NCBI GenBank assembly: GCA_037074765.1
Contig: JBAMDO010000128.1
Span: forward strand, 62,001-126,000
Reading direction: 5' to 3'
Length of the DNA: 64,000 nucleotides
Source: Mansonella perstans
Taxonomy: Eukaryota; Nematoda; Chromadorea; Rhabditida; Onchocercidae
Shown: positions 54,839-64,000 of the stretch, one piece after another
Layout: every line of letters starts with the position of its first letter
Position numbering within the stretch: the first letter of the stretch is position 1
Translations under genes and position numbers: made by a program
The notes under the pieces: model-generated
The model's database searches: none
Seen by the model: the letters and a program-made list of their open reading frames with translations, nothing else
What the model was told of the DNA's origin: nothing

Positions 54839-56503
54839 TTATCTAAAATTAATTTTGCAATAATTTTTCCAAGTGACATTTGTCGCTAAAATCATTAGAT
54901 GTTCCAATTGTCTTTTCAATAGATCAATTTGCGCCCGTAATGCACTATTTTCTTGTTCAAGCGCAGCCATACGTATCCGATTTTTCGCCTCTTTAACACG
55001 ACGTGTTTGACGTGCTCTTCGCGCAGCATCATTGTTGCGAATTCGTCGTAATTCATTCCGTTCAAACTGCAACAAACCAATGAGAAGATGATGAACTGCA
55101 CTATTCAAATCTACTAATTTATACAAACGTCTGATACATTTTAAAAGCTATTAATGAAGATATGTATCTCGTATCTAACATAACTTATCTATTTTCTTCT
55201 AATAGCTCACAAAAACTTTTTTCAATAGTTCCGACTGCAACTACTCATCACTTTAATTAACAGATAAAGTTTACAGCTAGAACAAATATTGAGTTTTGAA
55301 GAAATCTTGCGGAAATCAAATGCCACTTAACTCTCACATACTTTAATTGGATTATTAAAAGTTGAACTGATCTAATAATCTGTTCATATTCAAGAAATAC
55401 ATGAGCATCAAAGAATTCCCTTACCTGAATTTCTATTATTTTTAAAAGACATTATACGACAGACCTAAATGCCTAATTATAATAGTGCGAAAATTTCTAT
55501 CCATGTTTTTTTATTCACTTTCTAGATGGCAAGCTAATTTCCAAAGTTAGAAATTGAAAAACTGCTTTTGCTGTTGGGGACTGAAATCGACTGAAAAATT
55601 TTAAAATAGAAAAAATCCAAATTAAAAAATTCTCAACTTGTTATTAATTATCTACTGCTGACACTCTAAATTTGTGTAGAACTAGGTTACTTTTTTTTCT
55701 AATTTAAAAAATGATATATAAAAAAAGATATATAAAAGACACTGAATTTTTGAATTCTGATAAACTTACCTCCATAAAATCGATTTTGTTAATTTTCTCT
55801 TCTCCATTTTTATTAGTACTAATTGCTGGGTTGCTGAAATGATGATGATTCACAAATAATTCAACTGTGGCCAGGAATTTATACTTTGATTATTTTGAAT
55901 TATAAATTTTGCAAAAAAATTTGTTTCTTAACGTTTAACTTGACTTAAAATTTTCAAAAATTAGACTTGTGGCATAAAAATAACCAAAGATTTAAATTAC
56001 AACTATTTATTAACACCATTTAATTCGCACTTTTGAAATTAGGGACTGAAAATTCGGTTAATAATTTGCTGTAATGAATTTGTTGAATTGATCGAAAATT
56101 TTAAATTAGAAAATGTCTTAAGATTTTCAATTTACATTAATTGCTTGCTTGATCCGATTAAATGTATGTGGAAGTAAATAAATGAAGCAATAACAGTAAT
56201 ATATATAAAGTAACATTTAGCGTTCAAAATTTTCCAATATTTTGAAATATTTCTCTAACGATTAATTTTGAAAATGATCAAAATCGAGAATTACATAGAA
56301 GCATTAAACTTTTTGAATTAAGTATTTCTTTTTTTGAAATGAAGCAAGATTTGACTATCATGATTGTTAGTAAAGCTTTTTTCTACATAGAAAAATAATT
56401 TGATAAAAATCCAAGCGCGATATTTTACTTGCCTGAAATTTGAGATATCGCATGATGAATGTAAGTCTGTTGGCGAATTCATTATTTTGCCATAAAGTTG
56501 CAT
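54839..56503 (-). CDS. Small bZIP transcription factor (PAR/C-EBP-like)
   Basis: bZIP proteins bind DNA as dimers in the nucleus. Three exons join in frame: 56433-56503, 55770-55833 and 54839-55066, giving about 120 residues. The start ATG at 56503 lies four bases after a TTTCAG, which fits a spliced-leader acceptor. The N-terminus is short (MQLYGKIMNSPTDLHSSC...). The basic region reads RRIRNNDAARRARQTRRVKE, with the N-x-x-A-A-R-R-x-R pattern. It runs into a leucine zipper with heptad positions in MAALEQENSALRAQIDLLKR and QLEHLMIL. The overall form is closest to the PAR / C-EBP-like group by my reading, but a nematode-specific member is likely. Almost the whole protein is the bZIP, with no obvious activation domain. 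Intron 1 starts with GCAAGT, a GC-AG donor. A longer 5' form with an upstream exon cannot be excluded. Confidence 0.85.
56431..56432 (-). other. Non-canonical GC splice donor, bZIP intron 1
   Basis: Exon 1 ends TTC AG and the intron begins GCAAGT, the commonest form of GC donor. Joining AG to the C that opens exon 2 at 55833 makes Ser and keeps the frame through to the basic region. No GT donor near by does this. Confidence 0.75.
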
Positions 56504-58942
56504 TTTCTGAAATTTAAGTTGAAAAAATGATTTAAATAAAATATTGTAAAATAAAATAATATCAGCAAAAGATAGTCAATTGATTTTTTTGCTGAATTTT
56601 TTTTTTTGAATATTTTCATTTTGGGAAAAAACAACAAAATTTGACTTGAAAAACGCAGCAAAAGAAGATGATTACCGCTAAGATTCGAAAAATAAAACGA
56701 GAAGAAAGAAGCAACATTCCTAGCTTAGGATGATCATGATTCAAATCGATTTATCAAAAGATTTCACTTTTTTCTAGTTCGAGAAACATATAGCAAAATA
56801 ATAATACATAAGCCCCCCTGGAAAGATATAAAGAAAGATATAAAATTTCAATAACGAAAATTGCAAAAATTAAGATTTCAGAAATTTATAATAAAAATTT
56901 TAACTTTAGAATCTTAACTTTAAAATAAAAATCTCAACATTTAAATAAAAGTCTTGACTTTAGAAAGATGGGTATGATTGAATTCGATTTATTAAAAAGT
57001 TTGATTTTCTTTGCAAATTCCAGAAGCACGTAGCAAAATAATGATAGCAAAGATAGTTTTCCTACACTTTGTATTTTAATTGCACTGACAATTATTTCAA
57101 ATCGCTCACAAAACTTCAAAAAAAAAAAAAATTCATACAAAATAATTTAAATGAAATTAAAATATAACTCGAAAAGATAAAATTTCTCAATATAAGTGGA
57201 AAAAATCAAATATCTAAATGGTATTATTTATGAACTATGAAAAAGCCGATGAAGAATGATAAAGAATGCATTTGAGTTATCGTATAAATGCTGAGAGTAG
57301 GATAATAATTCATCATTGAATTCGAATCAACGGATACGAAAGAAAGAAAAAGAAAGATATGAATGTTACCGACCGTCATCAAAAAGCTTACAGTTGACCC
57401 ATTCGGATGCTTATGTAACAGGTTGAGAACTACTCGGCAAATAATATTCTCCGACAACGCATCGTATTACTACCGTTGATTGCACCATCAAAAACGAACG
57501 TAACCCATCTTAAAAGTTCATATCGCACACTATTCGTCCTTCTTTCACATTTCGTATATGTTATGCATATAACAGTTTATAATTCATGAAATATCAAGTT
57601 TAAAATTTCAAACTCACAAAATCATAGCAAATACTATGAAAATTTATTGAAGTATATGTAAGGAAGTATAAAAGTTAATTTCTGAATCCTAACTCTAGGT
57701 TCATTTGTTCTTTTAAAAATCTCAGAGATTCCAAGTATCACAAAATTTTATTTTTAACATAACTGTTGACATCATTAAAATGTATGCATTTCTTGAGGAA
57801 AAAAAATAACGGTTTTATTATTGTCATTTAATTTAGAAAAGTGTTATTTACAAGTGATTAACTGATTTCATTAAAAATATTTTTTATTTTCCGAATCTTC
57901 AATTTTTTGAACTATCAATCTTTTAATATCACTTAACAATTCTTAAAATTTTTATCTAAAAATGACATTCTTACTTTACCTTTTCACACGTACATTTCAT
58001 GCATTGGAAATTGAACAATTTAATTTAAACAGTTAAAATTAATTGCAAGTTGTAAATCTTCATAATTAAAATGAACGAATGATATTGCAGTGGAAAGTAA
58101 AGTTTTTTGAAAATAAAACAAAAGAATATTGCAATTTATCGTTAGTTTGGTTTTCTTGAATAAAATTGAAAAAATGTAAAAAATACAATTGAAAAATGTT
58201 TTATCTATTATTTAAGTTTTATCTATTAAAGTAAATTTTAGTTCGAAGTGTTTCTTTAAAAAACTCAAAAAGTTAAATTTTCAAATTTAATGAAATGTGG
58301 AAATTTATTATGATATTTTTGCATGAGCAAAACACATATTATGGTGTACTAAAATGATAAGTAAAACTTCCTATGGCATCTCAAAATTTGATAGCAACAA
58401 AAAGAGTTATTGTGAATTTCAGTTATTAGTCTTCGCATTTCGAATTCGGCTTTCAAATAGAAAATAAAAACATTGTGAAGAGATGAAATAACAACTCTAT
58501 ATGGTGTGGAATGAAGAGATCTGAGAAAATATCATGTCTTATTATTGCAAAAGTGAACACATTTTATCCATCATTTTGATAGTAAATTTTGCAGTGAAAA
58601 GTTTTATTTGACATTTTTTCTCAATATTACATTAAAATATATTTCGACATGATGAAAAAATTTCTATTTTTTTCATTAGAACTATGTTATAATAAGACAA
58701 AAACAACACTTTGAATCAATTAGCTAAGAAAATATATGCTAGCAAAATAATCATGTTTGAACAAAATGACAATATCGTCAAGAAATGTTTACACAGAAAT
58801 ATCGGAACAATATCAACAATACTGTATTTTTCCAATAATTATATTTCTATTTCGCTTACCTAACTACTTTGAACAAAAAGCGATGACTTAAAGCAGTTAA
58901 TTAATTAGTATTAATTAATTAGGAAATGCTTTAATGATGGCA
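56504..58942. other. Upstream of bZIP gene, no gene seen
   Basis: AT-rich sequence except for a somewhat more GC-rich patch at about 57360-57540. There a minus-strand frame of 77 codons (57224-57457) has no resemblance to known proteins. The patch could be promoter or a 5' non-coding exon of the bZIP gene; nothing proves it. Confidence 0.4.
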
Positions 58943-59055
58943 CGACATCTCGTCTGATCTGTCAAATTAAGCAACATTGGGCTTGGTTAGTACTTGGGTC
59001 GGAGACGACCAATATATATTAATACATGGCCTGGGAATTCCAGGATTGTGGACAA
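58943..59055 (+). pseudogene. 5S rRNA-like sequence with internal insertion
   Basis: Most of a 5S rRNA is recognisable: GACATCTCGTCTGATCTGTC, then AATTAAGCAACATTGGGCTTG, GTTAGTACTTGGGTCGGAGA and the 3' arm CCTGGGAATTCCAGGATTGT. The 5' ~25 bases have decayed. An AT-rich insertion of roughly 20 bp (about 59011-59029) splits GGAGACGACC from CTGGGAATTCC. The insertion lies at the edge of the internal promoter and breaks the folded RNA, so this copy should not be functional. A TTTT terminator-like run follows at 59056. Confidence 0.8.
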
Positions 59056-59148
59056 CTTTTGCTCAATTAAATGCTTGTAACATATTTGACTATAGAACGT
59101 TGAAAATATGTAACATATATTTCTGTTTTCAACAGCATTAATAACCCA

Positions 59149-59250
59149 TCGATATTTGAATGCACGACAATAATATAAGGACAACGACAATGACAATGTA
59201 CGACAACAACAGCAACAGTGCACAACAACGATAATGGCAATGATATGAAG
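59149..59250. repeat. CAA/ACG-rich degenerate triplet stretch
   Basis: Imperfect units of the type GACAAC/AACGACAATG fill the spacer between the first 5S-like sequence and the SL1-like gene. It looks like an old simple-repeat expansion in the 5S-SL1 spacer. Confidence 0.55.
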
Positions 59251-59261
59251 GTGTACTCGTT

Positions 59262-59362
59262 GGTTCAGTTGCCCAAGTTTGAGGTAATTGAATGTTTCGG
59301 CCGGATTTCAACTACTGTAGCTTGAAGTGAGATTTTGGAACGTCCTACAGATTTGTGGGACA
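59262..59362 (+). ncRNA. SL1-like spliced-leader RNA gene (variant or pseudogene)
   Basis: SL RNAs donate a 22-nt 5' leader to nematode mRNAs by trans-splicing. The leader here occupies 59262-59283, begins GGTTCAGTTG and ends CCCAAGTTTGAG, followed directly by the donor GTAATTG at 59284. Compared with the classic SL1 leader it has three transitions, at leader positions 5, 7 and 10. Downstream the SL RNA body is preserved: TGAATGTTTCGGCCGG, a putative Sm site GATTTTGG (59331-59338; usually AATTTTGG-like), then a stem GTCCTACA...TGTGGGAC (59342-59361) with a G-U pair. Length is about 101 nt, normal for the class. Leader and Sm-site changes suggest a diverged or inactive copy, yet secondary structure remains. 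Its position between 5S-like sequences on the same strand supports the identification. Confidence 0.8.
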
Positions 59363-59398
59363 ACAAATGCAAACAATGATGGATTACTGTTTTATCTT

Positions 59399-59470
59399 GT
59401 CTACGACCATACCACGTTGAAAGTGCGACATTTCGTCCGATCTGTCAAGTTAAGCAACGTTGGGCCTGAT
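59399..59470 (+). pseudogene. 5S rRNA 5' half, truncated
   Basis: The first ~70 bases of a 5S rRNA are well preserved: CTACGACCATACCACGTTGA, AAGTGCGACATTTCGTCCGA, TCTGTCAAGTTAAGCAACGT, TGGGCCTG. After that similarity stops abruptly at about 59470 and AT-rich unrelated sequence follows. The 3' half, including part of the internal promoter, is missing. Confidence 0.85.
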
Positions 59471-60045
59471 GGATCAATTATTCAAGTAATCAGGTGAATT
59501 TTATTCAACTTAATTACACGGATCTTTCATACATTTCAACATTAATAAATAAAAAAATTAATTTGATATAATTGAATTTAATTATCAGGATTTATTCATG
59601 GAAAAATCGATCGAATCTATTAGGCAATGCTGTTGAAGTTAGTGCATACACAAATAATCATTAGGTTATTATATATATAACAAAAGTTGATTTGATATAA
59701 TGACTTAATGGTAACTAAGTTAATAGTAATTAATGGTAAATTAATGATAATTAATGAGACTTAATGGTAACTTTTTTCACCATTCAAAAAAATTTTTAAC
59801 AATGAAAAAAGAGATTTGCATTTCGGTTACATAATGAATTCTATCGTTCTGTGAGAATGAAATTTTCATAGTGCGATCGAAGTTTTCATAGACTTGCAAC
59901 ATGGAAGTACGGCGTTAATTACTGTAAATATTTTTTTTGTTCTATTTTATTTTTTAATTCCTGCAACTAGAAAAAAAAGTAGAATTCCTGAGATTTACTG
60001 GAAGATTCACAGCAATTGGCAGTACATGATTGGAATGCAAAAATA
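59471..60045. other. Intergenic, upstream of ENT gene
   Basis: AT-rich, with a TTAATGGTAA-type short repeat at about 59705-59765. The frame of the first ENT exon remains open upstream to a CAG at about 60010-60012, so some of this may be transcribed or coding. Confidence 0.4.
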
Positions 60046-63000
60046 ATGAATGCATATGAAATGCTGATATTTGCTGCATTCATGTTTATTTCTGCGACAA
60101 GTGTATTACCGTGGAATTTATTCATAAATGCACATGAGGTATAGTAATGTTATCAGTTCAAATGATATGAATTGAAAAGTTATTGGTGCAAAACAGGTGC
60201 CAAAAATCTCCAGGAAAATCGAGATAATGTCATTATTTTTTTTCTGATTACGAATTGTTGGATGGATTAATATAAATATTAATCAAATAGCTTTTTTAAA
60301 GTTATTTTACCCGAAGATTTATTGCTGTTTTTTTCTTTTTCTCTACCAAAAAAAAATTTTTTCAGTATTATAACTACAAGCTGCGCAATGTTACTGATAA
60401 TATAACTCTGATTCATGAAAAAGATGACGGTACCGAATTACAACGTTCTTACGAAGGCTGGGTTACGGTTACAGGTGGTGTTTCATGCGCTTTTGGTTCA
60501 GGAATAAATTTTTTGACAACAGGGCGGTAGGATTTTTTATTTTTGAAGGAAATTTTTGAATTTTTTCGGATTCACTTTTACTTTTAAAGGAAATTGAAAC
60601 GTTTACATTTTACTTGCTCAAACTTTATTATGGTATTAGTAATCACTGAAATCGCTGGAATTTCTAGTGACAGGAAAGGCAGTAATCAGTTATATTAAAA
60701 GATAACACTTCCCCATCATTTGTAACTCTCAATCTAACCATAATTACTCAAGGATCTCTCTACGAAGATTAGCAATGTAAGCTATTTAAACTAATGTGTT
60801 AGATAAACTGTTGATCAATTTTTTTGGTTCAAATTGCCTCATCTTCTTTTATAAATATGTGATTACTTAATATGTTTGAAAATTCCGAAAATAAAATCTT
60901 GCCGATTACCTGACCCTTTCCGCCTCGATGAAATATTAATTCCAGTTAGATAACCCTTGATATATTTTATGTTGAAAATTTTTATTAATATTTTCTTTTC
61001 ATACTGGGATATTCATTACGAATTCGAGCAGGTCATGCGGTCGTATTGTTGGCACTTATTCCAACGGTTTTGTTGACATATATCGATACTGATACATGTA
61101 TACTCTTCATTATTTTTTTCCGCAAGTGCAATTTTAACATCAATTTTAATTAATTTTAACTTTCATTCCAAATAATTTATTTGCCAAGTAATATAATCAT
61201 GTTACTATTATTTATAGTCCAGCTAGCTTTCTTCTGCATTTCGATGTTGCTCGTTTCATTAGCCAGTTTTGGTTCCATTGGTTTAATTGCTTGCGGTCTA
61301 TTGGGATTTTCAGCGAAATTTCCACCTGAAAATGTGATTTTTCTTTCTTTCTTCGAGATTTACATTCAAATTTTTAGGTAATTATTATAATTGTCATGCT
61401 CTCCAAATTTTCAAATATCATGGGTTTTTCATGATAAAAGTTCTTTTGGGACAACATCACTAGCATGTTGACGAAAAGAATTTTTAAGTGTTGGACGCTT
61501 AATGTTTTATGCTTTTTCAGTGTACTATGTTATAGGTGCAAGCGGTAATGATTGGTCAGTCAGTAGCTGGGATTTTAAGTTCACTGTTGAGCGTTGTTTG
61601 CCAAAATTTAGCAGCTAATGCTCTTATGAATGGTCGTTTATTCTTTGCAATTGCCTTCGTTTGGACTGTTTTGAGTGTTTTTCTCTACGAATTATTGATT
61701 CGATCAAAGGGAATCGAATCATTACTTATCGACGAAAGTAATTGGATTGATCAATCATCAGATCAGCGGCTTCTTGGTATTTTCCTCCTAATTTCCGAGA
61801 TGTTTCCTTCATGTTAAAGCAGAGTTCCTTTACTTTACTTAATACTACGGATTCTTTATTGAAAATTTTTTGCTTACGTACCATATGAATAAGGGCAAAA
61901 TTTTGGTTACTTATCCACGAATGGATGGAAAAGAACTTGAACTGGAATATGTAATGCATATTGGAATGTAAAACAAGAATCTGATATATCAGATAGAGTA
62001 ATGTCATTCGCCATCAAAAAATAAGTATTACTGTTCAATTCATACAAAATTTTATGTGATAGATGGTGTTGACAACACTTTCGAAGCAGATGAATCTCCG
62101 CTTCATTTCCGATCGGCGGAAATTCATTCGTTATGGAATGACGCAGAAAAAGTATTGAAAAAAGTAAGGCCATAGGATTGTTTGCTGCATCTTCTTACTT
62201 ATTCTTTTCTTGACCAAATGAAAAAAACAGAAAATTTTAAGTACTTATCTTTCGATCACCCAGTGCCACTCCGTAAGACAATATTAATTCATTCTTGTTG
62301 AGAAAATGCTTCAGAATATGTGGATGCAAGGATAAATTTTAAATATGTCGAATTTAATAAGCTACTTTCATTTTACTTTATGCATCAAAAACTATTTAAT
62401 GGATGAATTAATATTATTCATATCAGATTGAGACGGAATGGTGGGCTGGTTTTATCGTTTCTTTCGGTACTGTCGTAGCTTTTCCAGCCATATCATCATT
62501 GGTTCAGACAACTGCGAAAAATTTGGTCTGGAAAAGTAAGTATATTAGTTTCGCATCAGTTTCTTCAAAGCTAGTGCTGAAGAAAGCTATCAGAGTTGAG
62601 ACTGATTTTTCCCAACTACGCACAATATCTATTAGTTATTTTTCGAATTGAATTGTAATGATTTGAATTAGAAATTTCAGTATTGGATTGAAGAAGGAGA
62701 AATAATTATGTGGATTTATCTTTATGTTTAATATATATAATATATACGCAATATATACAATATATGCGCAACAAATCGGAAAACACTGATATTAATGATA
62801 AAGTGAAATGTGATTGATTGAACATGAAATTAGGCTGATCCAGTTAAAACTGAATGCGATTTGCTCGAGCAGTGTAGCTAAGTTATTAAAGCAAAATGAA
62901 CACACAGTAATATAAAAATAAACGGATTAGCTGCCGTAGTCTTCATAAAACTGATGACGGGACACAGTAACTGGGAGAAACAAATCATATTTTTTATGGA

Positions 63001-63932
63001 CTTTAAGAACGTTTCAGTAGAAAGTATACGTTGAGAAAATGATAAATTTACTGGTGTCGATGATTGTTATTGGCTTGCCCACTGAAAATATCTTTTGCAG
63101 GTTATTTTTCGTCTGTTGCATGCTTCTTATTATTCAGTTGTGGTGATACATTGGGTCGTTTGCTTGTGAATTTTGTTAAACTGGTAAGTTATTTATCAAC
63201 ATTAATTAATTGATAAATTGAAATAGTTAAAACAATGGTTTGTATTTTCTTTCTTCGAAGATATATATTTGTCTACTTCTGGTAGCTCCTAAAAAGAGAT
63301 GTTGACGAACTAGGAACTACGCGTCCGGGTCGATTTGATATTTTGACAGATTAGCTATAAATCTGGATCATAATTAATAAATTAATGGATTTAGCGAAGT
63401 CTAGACTCGAATGGATATTGTGCTTAGCTATATTAGCTGAGATTGACATTATTTAATTGAAGTCGAACTTAAATGTAATCTATTGTTGACGCTTATTGAA
63501 AGGAAATATAAGATTAACGACTCCAGAGCGCTCCATAACGATATTCGCCAACTTGGCGAACACCAAGAAACGTAATTAATTTGTAGTTCTGAAATGATTA
63601 AATGATTAGTAATCCGTATTTGGTGATTCGTGTCTGTTTTGCCTAGTATAACTAAATTCTAATGCAACTGTATTTTCCATGATTTTATAAAAAGAGGTTG
63701 TGATCTTGCTTCTTCCCCAGTTACTGCAATGGGAATTTCAGAATGACAAAACCTTGATAACGTTGTCATTTCTTCGACTACTTGCTATTCCAGTCTTTTT
63801 TTTCTGCAATATTAATCCACGTCATCATTCTATGACATTGTTTCGCAATGATGAGATTTTTATTACAACAATGATATTGTTCTCTATTTCAAATGGTTTC
63901 TTATTTACAGCAGCGACTGTTAATGCGACACG
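60046..63932 (+). CDS. Equilibrative nucleoside transporter (SLC29/ENT), 3'-incomplete
   Basis: ENTs are 11-span carriers that move nucleosides down their gradient. Exons seen: 60046-60138, 60366-60526, 61032-61097, 61218-61333, 61536-61776, 62063-62163, 62427-62535, 63101-63183 and 63721-63932; the gene runs off the right edge. Landmarks are SVLPWNLFINAHEYYNY (TM1, the PWN motif), IPTVLLTYIDTDT, FFCISMLLVSLASFGSIG, KFPPEN/VQAVMIGQSVAGILSS, the acidic cytosolic loop with WIDQSSDQ, WWAGFIVSFGTVVAFPAISS, LLFSCGDTLGRLL (the family D-x-x-GR motif), and SFLRLLAIPVFFFCNINPR. All junctions close in frame except exon 2 to exon 3: exon 2 ends in phase 2 and the only AG acceptors for exon 3 need phase 1. 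A micro-exon, an unusual splice site or a sequence error lies there. The start ATG is 60046, though the frame is open about 36 bases further up. Confidence 0.85.
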
Positions 63933-64000
63933 GTAAATCTTTTCTTTTTTGTTTACGTAAATATGCGTGTTTGTGATCTGCGCCAGAGTCAGATGCACCA

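Overview
The window is AT-rich eukaryotic DNA. Its genes are split into short exons of about 30-260 bp (one of 699 bp) with GT-AG introns and strong TTTCAG acceptors. Gene content and intron style fit a nematode. A spliced-leader (SL1)-like RNA gene sits between two 5S rRNA-like sequences, as in nematode 5S/SL1 clusters. The best guess is a clade III, filarial-type parasitic worm. That is inference from the SL1/5S block, base composition and gene families; no database was searched.

Layout from left to right. 988-1822 (+): last exon of a Ser/Thr-rich, poly-Gln/poly-Asn, probably GPI-anchored surface protein. 3765-5013 (-): dynactin subunit 5 (p25), four exons. 7442-11355 (-): Arp3, ten exons, complete, with one GC-AG intron. 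15943-21241 (+): secreted peptidyl-alpha-hydroxyglycine alpha-amidating lyase (PAL), seven exons. 27803-29854 and 36047-38758 (+): two tandem LIV-1-type ZIP (SLC39) metal transporters, eight exons each. The second has its TM2-TM3 His loop expanded from 39 to 233 residues. Between them, 30.6-35.5 kb holds retroelement debris: a decayed endonuclease/reverse-transcriptase non-LTR element (+) and a probable Bel/Pao gag-protease relic (-). 40146-40710 (-): three exons of an unrecognised Lys/Arg-rich protein. 43410-50452 (-): SLC22-type organic cation transporter, ten exons. 54839-56503 (-): a small bZIP factor, three exons, with a second GC-AG intron. 58943-59470 (+): 5S-like, SL1-like, 5S-like block. 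60046 to the right edge (+): equilibrative nucleoside transporter (SLC29), nine exons seen, 3' end outside the window.

The genes do not form an obvious pathway. They are a mix of housekeeping cytoskeleton genes (Arp3, dynactin), neuropeptide maturation (PAL), solute carriers (two ZIPs, SLC22, ENT) and one regulator (bZIP). All complete gene models were built by hand by matching exon phase, and every junction closes in frame except one in the ENT gene. The most striking features are the recent ZIP duplication with its His-loop expansion and a block of about 450 bp identical in exon and intron, and the orphan 5S-SL1-5S unit whose copies all carry damage or variant bases. Intergenic stretches are long (2-6 kb), AT-rich and mostly featureless apart from microsatellites and short direct repeats.
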